Of a stretch of 64,000 nt of DNA, positions 53,244-61,276 are shown piece by piece. The translations under genes were made by a program, and so were the position numbers. The notes under the pieces were generated by a model. That model was not told the origin of the DNA. It ran no database searches and was given only the letters and a program-made list of their open reading frames with translations. Numbering within the stretch: position 1 is the stretch's first letter; each line of letters begins with the position of its first letter. Origin of the DNA: JALZKA01 sp963734015 (GTDB lineage: Bacteria > Actinomycetota > Thermoleophilia > Solirubrobacterales > 70-9); contig CAVTFG010000015.1 of NCBI GenBank assembly GCA_963734015.1, positions 1 to 64,000 on the forward strand, in the 5' to 3' direction.

Positions 53244-53908
53244 GCAAGTTCACCGCGGTCGACGAGCGGCTTCACCAGTACATCGTGGAGCACGGGGCCC
53301 GGCAGGACGATGTCCTGCGCAGGGTCCAGGCGGAGACCGCCGCGATGGGCGACATCTCGCGGATGCAGATCGCGCCGGACCAGGGCGCGTTCATGACGCT
53401 CCTGACGCGCGCGATCGGTGCCCGCGAAGCGCTGGAGGTGGGCACGTTCACCGGCTATTCGGCGATCTGCATCGCGCGCGGCCTCGAGCCCGCCGGGCGC
53501 CTGCTCTGCTGCGAGCTCAGCGAGGAGTTCGCCGAGATCGCCGCACGCAACCTCGAGGACGCCGGAGTCGCCGATCGCGTCGAAATCCGTGTCGGCCCCG
53601 CCGCCGAGACCCTGGCGGCGCTGCCCGACCGCGGGGTGTTCGACCTCACGTTCATCGATGCCGACAAGGCCGGATACCCCGTCTATTTCGAGGAGGCGCT
53701 CAAGCGCACGCGCCAGGGCGGCCTGATCCTGCTCGACAACGTGCTGGCGGGCGGCGCGATCGCGGTGCCGGAGGACGAGGTGCCCGAGGAGCGCAGCGCG
53801 ACCGCCGCGGCGCTCAGCAAGGTGAACGAGGCCCTCGCCGAGGACGACCGCATCGATCTCGCGATGCTCGGGATCGCCGACGGATTGACCATCGCCCGCA
53901 AGCGGTGA
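53240..53908 (+). CDS. SAM-dependent O-methyltransferase (COMT-like class)
   Basis: The GTG at 53240 (GTGA overlap with the pseudo-rhomboid) gives 222 residues. SAM motif I is ALEVGTFTGYSAICIARGLE, the acidic ribose ligand is in LLCCELSEEF, and FIDADKAGYPVYFE and LILLDNVLAGG are the metal/catechol-binding region of the Methyltransf_3 family. The members are cation-dependent catechol-type O-methyltransferases. The substrate is unknown. It overlaps the following GNAT gene by 4 bp. Confidence 0.92.
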   Translation: MSKFTAVDERLHQYIVEHGARQDDVLRRVQAETAAMGDISRMQIAPDQGAFMTLLTRAIGAREALEVGTFTGYSAICIARGLEPAGRLLCCELSEEFAEIAARNLEDAGVADRVEIRVGPAAETLAALPDRGVFDLTFIDADKAGYPVYFEEALKRTRQGGLILLDNVLAGGAIAVPEDEVPEERSATAAALSKVNEALAEDDRIDLAMLGIADGLTIARKR

Positions 53909-54663
53909 CGGATCCCGCAGGGGCTCAGCGGCGCGGACTGCGCGACTCGCTGCGCTGGCTCGGCGGTGCGAGCCCCGGGGCGGCCGTCTGGGAGGCGGCC
54001 GGTGTCACCGCGGCGATCGTCCCGGCCGTTCCGGAGCGCTCGATCATCAACTCGGTGGTCTACGACGACGCGGGGGCGCTGGACGCGGCATACGACGGGT
54101 TGGTGGACGCGTACGCAGCCGCCGGCGTCGTCGCGTGGGACGTCTGGACGCCGGACTTCGACTCGGATGCGCTCGAGCTGTTGAGGGCCCGGGGCCACAC
54201 CTTCGACGGTGAGCCGGCGGCGATGACCCTGGACCTCGCACGGTTCGAGAGCCCCGGCCTGGGCGATCTCGACTGGGACGGCGAGGCGACCTTCGACGAG
54301 CTCGGGCGGATCAATGACCTCGGCTACGGCCATGGTGGGGCGGATGGCATCGCGGCGGCGTTCGGCGGAGTCCCCGGCGGCATCCCCATGCGGCTCTACC
54401 GCGCTCGGCGCGGCGGCGAGACCGCGAGCGTGCTCGCCACGATCGACCACGACGAGGATCTCGGGATCTACTACGTGGCAACCGCACCCGACCACGGCCG
54501 GCAGGGCCTCGCCGGCCGGTTGCTGGCGGCCGCCCTGGGCGAGGGCCGGGCGCGCGGCATGCGCACCTCGTCCCTTCAGTCGTCGGCCAAGGGCGAGCCG
54601 GTGTACACCCGGCTCGGGTACGTCCGGGACTTCCGGCTCAACCTCTACGAGCGGCGGGGATAG
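53905..54663 (+). CDS. GNAT family N-acetyltransferase
   Basis: The GTG at 53905 (GTGA overlap) gives 252 residues. The N-terminal 120 residues form an incomplete first GNAT-like domain, and the C-terminal half holds the acetyl-CoA loop in VATAPDHGRQGLAGRLLAAA (motif A, R/Q-x-x-G-x-G/A), followed by SSLQSSAKGEPVYTRLGYV, typical of the Eis-like/GNAT end. The acceptor is unknown. It is the third gene in a translationally coupled set with the pseudo-rhomboid and methyltransferase. Confidence 0.88.
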   Translation: MTDPAGAQRRGLRDSLRWLGGASPGAAVWEAAGVTAAIVPAVPERSIINSVVYDDAGALDAAYDGLVDAYAAAGVVAWDVWTPDFDSDALELLRARGHTFDGEPAAMTLDLARFESPGLGDLDWDGEATFDELGRINDLGYGHGGADGIAAAFGGVPGGIPMRLYRARRGGETASVLATIDHDEDLGIYYVATAPDHGRQGLAGRLLAAALGEGRARGMRTSSLQSSAKGEPVYTRLGYVRDFRLNLYERRG

Positions 54664-54672
54664 GTTTCCGCT

Positions 54673-55005
54673 GTGCCCCACTCGTACTCCGACGAACAGC
54701 TGGACGCCGCCGTCGAGGCGCTCTCGGATCCGGAGCGGTTCCGCGAGGCCGAGGCGATGGTGGCGGCGGCAGCCCCCAAGCTGCAGCGAGTCCTCGCCAG
54801 CGCCCTCGAGCACGGCGGGTGGTTCGCCGAGTCCCATGACGACGCGAGCGCCCGCGCGGCGGGCACCGAGGACGAGGCCGAGCGCCTGACCGCCGTCCGG
54901 ACGCTGCTCGCCGAGGAGACGCGGATGGGGATGCTGGTTGGCGTCGCCGTCGGCTGGGCACTGGCGAACGAACTGACTGAATCTGAGACCAAGGAGAGCG
55001 AATGA
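54673..55005 (+). CDS. Uncharacterised 110-residue helical protein
   Basis: The GTG at 54673 opens a soluble, mostly helical protein (YSDEQLDAAVEALSDPERFR; AAAPKLQRVLASALEHGGWF; EDEAERLTAVRTLLAEETRM) that ends in an Ala/Gly-rich, possibly membrane-grazing helix (GMLVGVAVGWALANEL). The ATG of the UPF0173 gene overlaps its stop (ATGA). No family is recognised, but it is a plausible actinobacterial conserved protein because it is well spaced and coupled. Confidence 0.65.
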   Translation: MPHSYSDEQLDAAVEALSDPERFREAEAMVAAAAPKLQRVLASALEHGGWFAESHDDASARAAGTEDEAERLTAVRTLLAEETRMGMLVGVAVGWALANELTESETKESE

Positions 55006-55715
55006 ACATCAAGTTCCATGGGCATGCCTGCTTCGAGCTGTCCGACGGCGACGCGACCGTGCTGGTGGACCCGTTCCTGAAGCCGAACAACCCCAGCGCC
55101 GTGCACACGGCCGACGAGGTCGACGCGACCCACGTGCTGCTGACGCACGGTCACGCCGATCACATCGCCGACGCCGTCGGGGTCTGCAAGCGCACCGGCG
55201 CCCCCGCCGTCGCGATCGTGGAGCTGGCGAACTGGCTGGAGGAGCAGGGCGTGGAGGAGACCCACGACCCCAACCTCGGCGGGACCGTGCGGTTCGACTG
55301 GGGCTGGGTCAAGCTCGTCCAGGCCTTCCACACCAACACGGCGCCCGGCTCCGAGGACGCTCCGTTCAGCCCGACACCCGGCACGGTGATCGGGCACCCG
55401 GCCGGCCTCGTGATCAACATCGGGGGCAAGACGATCTACCACGCCGGCGACACCTGCCTGTTCGGGGACATGCAGCTGATCGCGCTGCGCACCCCGGTCG
55501 ACGTGGCGATCCTCCCGATCGGGGGTCATTACACGATGGACCGCCACGACGCGGCCTACGCCGCCGGCCTCGTCGGCGCCGGCACGGTGATCCCCTGCCA
55601 CTTCAACACCTTCCCGCCGATCGAGACCGACGCGGAGGCGTTCAAGAGCGACGTTGAGGCGCAGAGCTCGTCCGAGGTCGTGATCCTCCCCCCGGGGGAG
55701 ACCCTCGAGGTCTAG
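55002..55715 (+). CDS. UPF0173 metal-dependent hydrolase (metallo-beta-lactamase fold)
   Basis: The 237-residue protein starts MNIKFHGHACFELSDGDATV with the UPF0173 opening, then LVDPFLKPN, the metal motif HVLLTHGHADHIADAVGV (HxHxDH), VRFDWGWVKLVQAFH, IYHAGDTCLFGDM and LPIGGHYTMDRHDA, with IPCHFNTFPPI near the end. The fold binds two metal ions. The physiological substrate is unknown. It is followed by a terminator-like hairpin. Confidence 0.92.
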   Translation: MNIKFHGHACFELSDGDATVLVDPFLKPNNPSAVHTADEVDATHVLLTHGHADHIADAVGVCKRTGAPAVAIVELANWLEEQGVEETHDPNLGGTVRFDWGWVKLVQAFHTNTAPGSEDAPFSPTPGTVIGHPAGLVINIGGKTIYHAGDTCLFGDMQLIALRTPVDVAILPIGGHYTMDRHDAAYAAGLVGAGTVIPCHFNTFPPIETDAEAFKSDVEAQSSSEVVILPPGETLEV

Positions 55716-55720
55716 GTTCG

Positions 55721-55740
55721 CTGGCCGGAGGGCCGGTTTT
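55721..55740 (+). terminator. Rho-independent terminator-like hairpin
   Basis: CTGGCC-ggag-GGCCGG forms a 6-bp stem (one G-U) with a 4-nt loop and is followed by TTTT, 6 bp after the UPF0173 stop codon. The T-run is short, as is usual in very GC-rich genomes. Confidence 0.5.
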
Positions 55741-55742
55741 CC

Positions 55743-55756
55743 CGTCCGATCGGACG
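55743..55756. promoter_or_regulatory. Perfect 14-bp palindrome
   Basis: CGTCCGATCGGACG reads the same on both strands and lies upstream of the response-regulator pair. It could be an operator half-site pair, or part of the terminator region. Confidence 0.3.
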
Positions 55757-56134
55757 ATCGAACATCCGTCCCTTCGACCGGCCGTTTGGAGGATGGGCGC
55801 AGGCGTGGTTGTGCCTGAAGCTGGTCGTACCCCCTAACCCCCGCCGTGGGGAGAAGTGTGGGACTCGTATGGAGGCTAATTCGGACCACAGCCCCCGCAT
55901 CGCACTGGTGCTCCAACCCGGACCGGATGTCCAGGAGTCCGTGCGTGAGTCTCTCGCAACTCTTTGCGGCGAACTGGACGCCAAGGCTCTCGACGATGTC
56001 GAGGACCTAATCGGCGCCCTGTCCCGTACCCAGACGTCTCAGCTCGAAGCCAGGGAAGGCTTCGAGCTGAGGCTCTGGGTATCTCCGCAGCCCTGGCGCC
56101 CGCCTGAGCGCGCCCGTAGACTCCTGAGCGGACG
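55757..56134 (+). promoter_or_regulatory. Leader region of the two-component genes with a 14-bp-arm hairpin
   Basis: The 378 bp before the response regulator contain a perfect inverted repeat: 56038-56051 (CTCAGCTCGAAGCC) pairs with 56058-56071 after a 6-nt spacer (AGGGAA), ending 63 bp before the ATG at 56135. There is no T-run, so it is not a plain terminator. A possible short ORF (ATG 55869, MEANSDHSPRIALVLQPGPD) runs through the hairpin and on into the response regulator in another frame. I cannot decide whether it is translated. Confidence 0.4.
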
Positions 56135-56785
56135 ATGGTTGCTCGGCCGCAGCGTGTCCGCGTGCTTGTCGCGGACGATCACCCGATCTATCGGGAGGGG
56201 ATCGTGCGCGCGATCAAGGAGCGCCCCGATCTCGAGCTGGTCGGCGAGGCCGGCGACGGGCGTGACGCGCTCGAGCAGATCAAGAGCCTGACGCCGGACG
56301 TCGCGGTGCTCGACATTCGCATGCCGGGGCTCGAGGGCACGCAGGTGCTGAGCGCGATGCGACGCGACGGGGTCGAAACCGAGGTGCTTTTCCTTTCCGC
56401 CTTCATGGAGTCCGAGCTGGCCTATCGGACGGTTGCCGAGGGTGGCAAGGGCTACCTGTCGAAGGAGAGCTCGCGACAGGAGATCTGCGACGCGATCGTG
56501 ACCGTGGCGCGCGGCGGCACAGCGCTCGCGGCCGCGGTCCAGGCCGGTCTCGCCAGCGAGATCCAGCAGCGTGAGCGCGCCGACGGCCGCCCCGACCTGA
56601 CCCCGCGCGAGTCCGAGGTCCTGCACATGATCGCCGACGGCCTCTCCGCGCCCGAGATCGCCAAGCGGATCCACCTGAGCCCGACGACGGTGAAGACCCA
56701 CCTCCACACGCTCTACGAGAAGCTGGGGGTATCCGACCGCGCCGCCGCGGTCGCCGAGGGAATGCGCCGCGGCTTGCTCGAATGA
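56135..56785 (+). CDS. NarL/FixJ-type response regulator
   Basis: The 216-residue protein has a receiver domain with VLVADDHPIYREGIVRAIKE (acidic pocket Asp13/Asp14) and the phospho-acceptor Asp60 in DVAVLDIRMPGLEG; KGYLSKESSRQEI holds the conserved Lys. The LuxR-type DNA-binding domain (about 150-210) reads LTPRESEVLHMIADGLSAPE and IHLSPTTVKTHLHTLYEKLG. Its stop overlaps the kinase ATG (ATGA), so the two are a cognate pair. Targets are unknown. Confidence 0.93.
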   Translation: MVARPQRVRVLVADDHPIYREGIVRAIKERPDLELVGEAGDGRDALEQIKSLTPDVAVLDIRMPGLEGTQVLSAMRRDGVETEVLFLSAFMESELAYRTVAEGGKGYLSKESSRQEICDAIVTVARGGTALAAAVQAGLASEIQQRERADGRPDLTPRESEVLHMIADGLSAPEIAKRIHLSPTTVKTHLHTLYEKLGVSDRAAAVAEGMRRGLLE

Positions 56786-57507
56786 GCGAGGGCCCGGGCG
56801 AAGCCGAGCTCCGGGCCGAGATCGAGGAGCTCCGCGCCGAGCTCGACGCCGCCCGAGCCGAGCTGGCCGACCGCCGGCAGTTCGTGAGCCAGGTCATGGA
56901 CGCCGAGAACCGCGCGCGGCGCCGTATCGCGCAGCTGATCCACGACGACGCCCTGCAGAGCCTCCTCGCGGCGAACCAGGAGTTGATGGAGGCCGCGCCG
57001 GGGCGCGCCGGAGTGACCCGGGCGCACGAGGTCGTGAGCGCGTCGATCGCCGATCTTCGCGAAGCCCTGCTGGCGCTGCATCCAGTGACGCTGGAACAGG
57101 GCGGCCTGGGCCAGGCCGTCGGTGCCGTCGCCAGGCAGGCCGAACGCCAGGGCGGCTTCAAGGTGGAAGTCGAGCTGGACGCAGCCGCGGCGTCTGGTCA
57201 TGACGAGCTGGTGCTGGCGCTGGCTCGCGAGCTCCTCACCAACGCGATTCACCACTCGGGAGCCGACTCGGTGGCGATGCGGGTCGCGGCATTGGACGGC
57301 GGCGGCGTGATGCTGGAGATCGCCGACGACGGTCGCGGTATGGATCCGTCGCGACCGCGCGAGGCCCTGGCCGCGGGGCACATCGGCCTCGCGTCCGTCG
57401 TGCAGCGCGTCGAGGCTGCGGGCGGCGAGTTCGAGTTGGACACGCAACCGGGGAAGGGCACGACCGTCCGGGTCAGCCTGCCGCCGGCGGGCGTGATCGG
57501 GGGCTAG
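56782..57507 (+). CDS. Cytoplasmic HisKA_3 histidine kinase without a sensor domain
   Basis: The 241-residue protein begins with a coiled coil (residues 8-40, Glu/Ala/Leu heptads), then the HisKA_3 box RRRIAQLIHDDALQSLLAAN with phospho-acceptor His54 and LALHPVTLEQGGLGQAV. The HATPase domain has ARELLTNAIHHSGADSV (N box), EIADDGRGMDPSR (G1) and GHIGLASVVQRVEAAGG (G2). There is no membrane segment or recognised sensor domain, so the signal may come through the coiled coil or a partner. It is coupled to the response regulator and overlaps the convergent sigma-factor gene by 4 bp. Confidence 0.9.
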   Translation: MSEGPGEAELRAEIEELRAELDAARAELADRRQFVSQVMDAENRARRRIAQLIHDDALQSLLAANQELMEAAPGRAGVTRAHEVVSASIADLREALLALHPVTLEQGGLGQAVGAVARQAERQGGFKVEVELDAAAASGHDELVLALARELLTNAIHHSGADSVAMRVAALDGGGVMLEIADDGRGMDPSRPREALAAGHIGLASVVQRVEAAGGEFELDTQPGKGTTVRVSLPPAGVIGG

Positions 57508-59015
57508 CCGGACGGAGCGCCGGAAGGCGCCGGCGCCGGCGGCGCGGGGGGAGGTGCGGGCGGTTCCGTGACCGGCGGCTCGGTGACCACCGGAGGTGGC
57601 TCGCCGGGCGGCTCGGTTACCACCGGCGGCTCGGTTGCGGGCGGCTCGGTCACGGGCGGATGCGTCGGCTCCTCGTGGGTCAGGCCGCCGTCCGTGGAGC
57701 CGGTCCCGGCCTCGGCGCCGCCGGCGACCGCGTCTGCGGGCCGTTCGGCCGGAGGCACCGCCGCTTCCTCCTCGGCGGGCTCCTCGGGTGCCGGCGTGAC
57801 GGGCGGTTCGGCCGGGACGCTGTCCCCGCCGTCCGCCGCGGCGCTCGGCTGGCCGCCGGTCAGGCGCTGCTCCACCGCGAGGTCGCTGCCTCGGATCGAG
57901 GGCCCAGCCATCGCCACCGTCACCTCACGCTGGACGGGGGCGGCGCCGTGCGGCTCCGTGCGCTGGTAGTAGTCGTTGACCTCGACCGCGCCGGCCGTCA
58001 GCAGCGCCATGCTCGCGACGCTCGCCGCGGCCTTCGTGCCGAGCGCGCCGCCGAGCCCGGCCGCGCTGCCCGCAAGGGTCATTCCGCCGCCGCCGGCCGC
58101 CGCCGCGCCGCCAACCGCCGCGGTGCTGGTTCCGGCCGCGGTCGTCGCGGCGGCGCCGCCGCTCGCAGACCCGGTCGATCCGGCGGCGCCGAGCTTGGCC
58201 CCGCCGAGCCCGAGCTTCCCGGTCAGGAATGCGTGCAGCGCCGCGATCGGGCCGATGGGCGCCAGCGCCGCCAGCGCCTTGCCGTTGCGCCGTAGCTCGG
58301 TCCGGTACTCGCGGCAGCCGTCGCAGCTGCGCAGGTGTGCGCGCGCCGGTCCGGAAGTCTTGCGCAGCCCCTCGGCCGCTTCGGCCAGTTCCAGGTGCAC
58401 CTCGTCGCACGTGAGGTGGCGGCCCTGGCTGCAGTCGGCCAGCGACATCCGCGCCCGCACCAAAAGCGACTTGACGGCCGGGACGGTCGTGTCCATCGCA
58501 ACCGCGATCTCGTCGTAGGCGAGCGCGTCGATCTCCCTGAGGAGCAGCGCGGTCCGCTGGGTCTCGGGCAGGTCCTGAACGTCGGCGATCAGCGCCCGGA
58601 ACTCCTCGCGCTTCTGCACCCGCTCGGCGACCGAGACGCCGTTCTCGTGCGGATGGACATCCATCGAGTCCTGGCCTTCGGGCACCGGCTTCCGCAGGTG
58701 GTTGAGGCACCGGTTACGCGCGATCCGATAGAGCCACGGGCGCGCGTTGATCGCGCGGTTGTCGGCGAGGATCGCCTTGTGCGCCGCGACGAACACCTCC
58801 TGCAATACGTCCTCCGCATCCTCCGCCGAGGCGAGCATCCCGCGGCAGAACGCGAGCAGCCGCGACTGATAACGCTCGAAGAGCGTCTCGAACGCTCGCT
58901 CCTGCCCCTCGCGGATCAGTGCGATCAGGCGCTCGTCGCCCTGCAGCCGCAGCAGCGGTGAACGCCGACCGAGCAGACCAAGCCTGCTCGCGTGTGTGAG
59001 CGCAGACGCCTCCAT
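57504..59015 (-). CDS. ECF sigma factor fused to zinc-finger anti-sigma-like domain, membrane segment and Pro-rich tail
   Basis: The ATG at 59015 gives 503 residues. Residues 28-95 are sigma region 2 (LIREGQERAFETLFERYQSR; DAEDVLQEVFVAAHK) and 140-195 region 4 (LPETQRTALLLREID; YDEIAVAMDTTVPAVKSLLV). Residues 203-240 hold a ZAS-like HxxxCxxC (His227, Cys231, Cys234: HLRSCDGC). A Gly/Ala-rich stretch leads to a hydrophobic segment at about 325-345 (AAASVASMALLTAGAV), and the last 120 residues are Pro/Glu/Thr-rich (TEPPVVTEPP) and would lie outside. Sigma factor and sequestering domain thus appear in one chain, perhaps membrane-tethered and released by proteolysis. Confidence 0.85.
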   Translation of the reverse strand: MEASALTHASRLGLLGRRSPLLRLQGDERLIALIREGQERAFETLFERYQSRLLAFCRGMLASAEDAEDVLQEVFVAAHKAILADNRAINARPWLYRIARNRCLNHLRKPVPEGQDSMDVHPHENGVSVAERVQKREEFRALIADVQDLPETQRTALLLREIDALAYDEIAVAMDTTVPAVKSLLVRARMSLADCSQGRHLTCDEVHLELAEAAEGLRKTSGPARAHLRSCDGCREYRTELRRNGKALAALAPIGPIAALHAFLTGKLGLGGAKLGAAGSTGSASGGAAATTAAGTSTAAVGGAAAAGGGGMTLAGSAAGLGGALGTKAAASVASMALLTAGAVEVNDYYQRTEPHGAAPVQREVTVAMAGPSIRGSDLAVEQRLTGGQPSAAADGGDSVPAEPPVTPAPEEPAEEEAAVPPAERPADAVAGGAEAGTGSTDGGLTHEEPTHPPVTEPPATEPPVVTEPPGEPPPVVTEPPVTEPPAPPPAPPAPAPSGAPSG

Positions 59016-59090
59016 GCCTGGACAAGAACACCGTAACAACCGTCCGGTTGCGTGGCCAGGAACCGCGGGTTAAGCCGGTACGCTCGCCTC

Positions 59091-59177
59091 GCCGGGGTGG
59101 TGGAACTGGCTAGACACGATCGATTCAAACTCGCAATGCCCCGAAGGGGCGGCGCGGTTCGAGTCCCTCCCCCGGTA
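59091..59177 (+). tRNA. tRNA-Leu (CAA anticodon)
   Basis: The acceptor arms GCCGGGG (59091-59097) and CCCCGGT (59170-59176) pair perfectly, with discriminator A at 59177 and no encoded CCA. A long variable arm with stem GCCCC-gaa-GGGGC marks a class II tRNA; the D-arm has TGGAACTGGCTAGACA, and the anticodon loop TTCAAAC gives CAA, reading UUG. The outer anticodon stem and the T stem contain mismatches, which may be sequence errors or decay. Confidence 0.75.
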
Positions 59178-59309
59178 TCGAACTCGTAGCTGACTCGGGC
59201 TCAAGATGCCGCATTTGACCCTCGCGCGGTGCGTTCCGGTAGGCGACGATTGCGTCGTGCGCGGGAGCTGGCCGGGTGCCCGCCTAATGGCGCGCCAGCG
59301 GGCCGCCGG

Positions 59310-59765
59310 TTAGGTGCTGCCGCCCTCGATGTGCTGCTTGAGGCCCTCCGCGGCGCCCTTGGTGAGGAACTCCTTGACCTTGCCCTCGACGGGGCCTCGC
59401 AGGAGCATGCCGAGCATCCGGCCGGGGTCGAAGTCGAGGATGTAGGCGGCCTGGGTGCGGTTCGCGTCGAGCTCCGTCAGCTCCCAGCGGCCGTCGAGCG
59501 ACTTGACCTCGCCCTTCTCCTGGGTCCAGCTCAGGCCGTTCGGCGGGTCGTAGCGGAAGCGCATGGTGGACTTCGTCTTCTTGACCATCGCGTCGGCCTT
59601 GACTTCGACGAGCTCGGCGCGTCCCTCGCGATCGGTCTCGATCACGTCGACCTCCTCGGTCGCCGGGTTCCAGGCGGTGGCGCCCGGGACGTCGGCGGCG
59701 ACCTCGTAGACGCGGTCGCGCGGGGCGTCGATCTCGACCGTGTGGCTGGCGTGGATCACGCCCAT
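59310..59765 (-). CDS. SRPBCC (polyketide cyclase/START-like) family protein
   Basis: The 151-residue protein has the helix-grip pattern: ASHTVEIDAPRDRVYEVAAD, a beta core (RAELVEVKADAMVKKTKSTM; DGRWELTELDANRTQAAYIL) and a long C-terminal helix (GPVEGKVKEFLTKGAAEGLK). It binds a hydrophobic ligand in the family fold; the ligand is unknown. Its ATG shares a base with the ALDH stop (TGATG), so it is coupled to the dehydrogenase. Confidence 0.85.
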   Translation of the reverse strand: MGVIHASHTVEIDAPRDRVYEVAADVPGATAWNPATEEVDVIETDREGRAELVEVKADAMVKKTKSTMRFRYDPPNGLSWTQEKGEVKSLDGRWELTELDANRTQAAYILDFDPGRMLGMLLRGPVEGKVKEFLTKGAAEGLKQHIEGGST

Positions 59766-61246
59766 CAGAGCTGTGTCCAGACCGTCTTGGTCTCGAGGTA
59801 CGCGTCCAGGTTGGCGTGCCCCTTCTCGCGGCCGATGCCCGAGGCCTTGTACCCGCCGAACGGGGCAGCGGGGTCGCCGCCGCCCCAGGTGTTGATGTAG
59901 ACGCTGCCGGCCTTGAGCATCGCGGCCAGCTTATGCGCGTGGGAGATGTCGCGGGTCCACACGCCCGCGGCGAGGCCGTACTCGGTGTCGTTGGCCCGAG
60001 CGGCGACCTCGTCCAGGTCGTCGAAGGGCATCGCGACCAGCACCGGTCCGAAGATCTCCTCGCGCGCGATCCGCATCCCGTCCTCGACGCCCGTGAAGAG
60101 CGTGGGGGCGACGAAGTAGCCGTCGCCGTTCTCCGGGGAGCCGCCGGCGACCGCCTCGGCGCCCTCCGCGATCCCGGAGTCGATGTACCCCTTGACCCGT
60201 TCGAACTGCTCGGCCGAGACCAGCGGGCCGAACTCGGAATCCGGGTCCAGGCCGGGGCCCACCTTGGCGTCGCCTGCAAACTGCGCCAGCCCGTCGACGA
60301 CCTGCTCGAAGAGCTCGCGCGCGACGAACAGCCGGGAACCTGCGTTGCAGGCCTGGCCGGAGTTGAAGTAGATGCCCTGGAACGAGCCCTTGACGGCCCG
60401 GTCGAGGTCGGCGTCGGGAAGGATGATGTTCGGGCTCTTGCCGCCCAGCTCCAGGGTCACCCGCTTCAGGGTCCGCCCGCACTTGGCGGCGATCTCCCGG
60501 CCGACCACGGTGGAGCCGGTGAACGCGATCTTTGCGACGCCGGGGTCGTCCACCAGGGCGGCTCCGGTCTCGCCGTCGCCGGTGACCACGTTCAGGGTGC
60601 CCTCCGGCAGCCCCGCCTCCAGCGCGAGCTCGCCGAGGCGCAGCGCGGTCAATGGCGTCTGCTCGGCCGGCTTCAGGACGATCGCGCATCCGGCCGCGAG
60701 GGCGGGCGCGACCTTCCATGCCGCCATCACCAGCGGGAAGTTCCACGGGATGATCTGACCGCAGACGCCGACGGGCTCGCGAACCGTGTAGCAGAGGACG
60801 TCGCGGGCGGAGACGGGGATCGTCTCGCCCTCGATCTTCGTCGGCCATCCCGCGAAGTAGCGGAGGTGGTTGACGGTCGCGGCGACGTCTCCCTTGGCGG
60901 CGGCCAGCGGCTTGCCGTTGTCGAGCGACTCGAGCTCGGCGAGCTCGTCCCCGTTCGCCTTGACGAGCTCCGCGAGGGCGTTCATCAGCGCCGAGCGCTT
61001 AGCCGCATGCACCTTGCGAAGGGGCCCGTCCATCGCGGCCTGGGCCGAGGCGACCGCCCGCGCGATGTCCTCGGCGCCGCCCTGGCCGACCTGGCAGATC
61101 TCCTCGCCCGTCGCGGGGTCGACCGCCGCGAACGTCCGGCCGTCGGCCGGCTCGACCCACTCGCCGCCGATCAGGAGCCTCCCCGGGGTTCGGGTCAGGA
61201 AGTCCTGTGCGGGCGCGGAGAGCGCTTCGGCTGTGGCCGTCGGCAT
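59765..61246 (-). CDS. NAD(P)-dependent aldehyde dehydrogenase (betaine-ALDH-like)
   Basis: The 493-residue protein shows the cofactor segment IIPWNFPLVMAAWKVAPALA, KPAEQTPLTALRLGE, FTGSTVVGREIAAKCG, the general-base Glu in VTLELGGKSPNIILPDAD, and the catalytic Cys in YFNSGQACNAGSRLFVARE. EEIFGPVLVAMPFDDLDE follows in order, and the protein ends with GGYKASGIGREKGHANLDAY. It oxidises an aldehyde to the acid; the substrate is not predictable from sequence alone. It is coupled to the SRPBCC gene. Confidence 0.93.
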   Translation of the reverse strand: MPTATAEALSAPAQDFLTRTPGRLLIGGEWVEPADGRTFAAVDPATGEEICQVGQGGAEDIARAVASAQAAMDGPLRKVHAAKRSALMNALAELVKANGDELAELESLDNGKPLAAAKGDVAATVNHLRYFAGWPTKIEGETIPVSARDVLCYTVREPVGVCGQIIPWNFPLVMAAWKVAPALAAGCAIVLKPAEQTPLTALRLGELALEAGLPEGTLNVVTGDGETGAALVDDPGVAKIAFTGSTVVGREIAAKCGRTLKRVTLELGGKSPNIILPDADLDRAVKGSFQGIYFNSGQACNAGSRLFVARELFEQVVDGLAQFAGDAKVGPGLDPDSEFGPLVSAEQFERVKGYIDSGIAEGAEAVAGGSPENGDGYFVAPTLFTGVEDGMRIAREEIFGPVLVAMPFDDLDEVAARANDTEYGLAAGVWTRDISHAHKLAAMLKAGSVYINTWGGGDPAAPFGGYKASGIGREKGHANLDAYLETKTVWTQL

Positions 61247-61276
61247 CCGCCGGATCGTATCGCCGGTGCTGCCGCG

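Noticed and set aside
55809..56291. A 160-codon open frame before and into the response regulator
   Set aside because: It overlaps the response regulator by more than 150 bp in another frame and has no recognisable domain; only a shorter translated leader from ATG 55869 remains possible.
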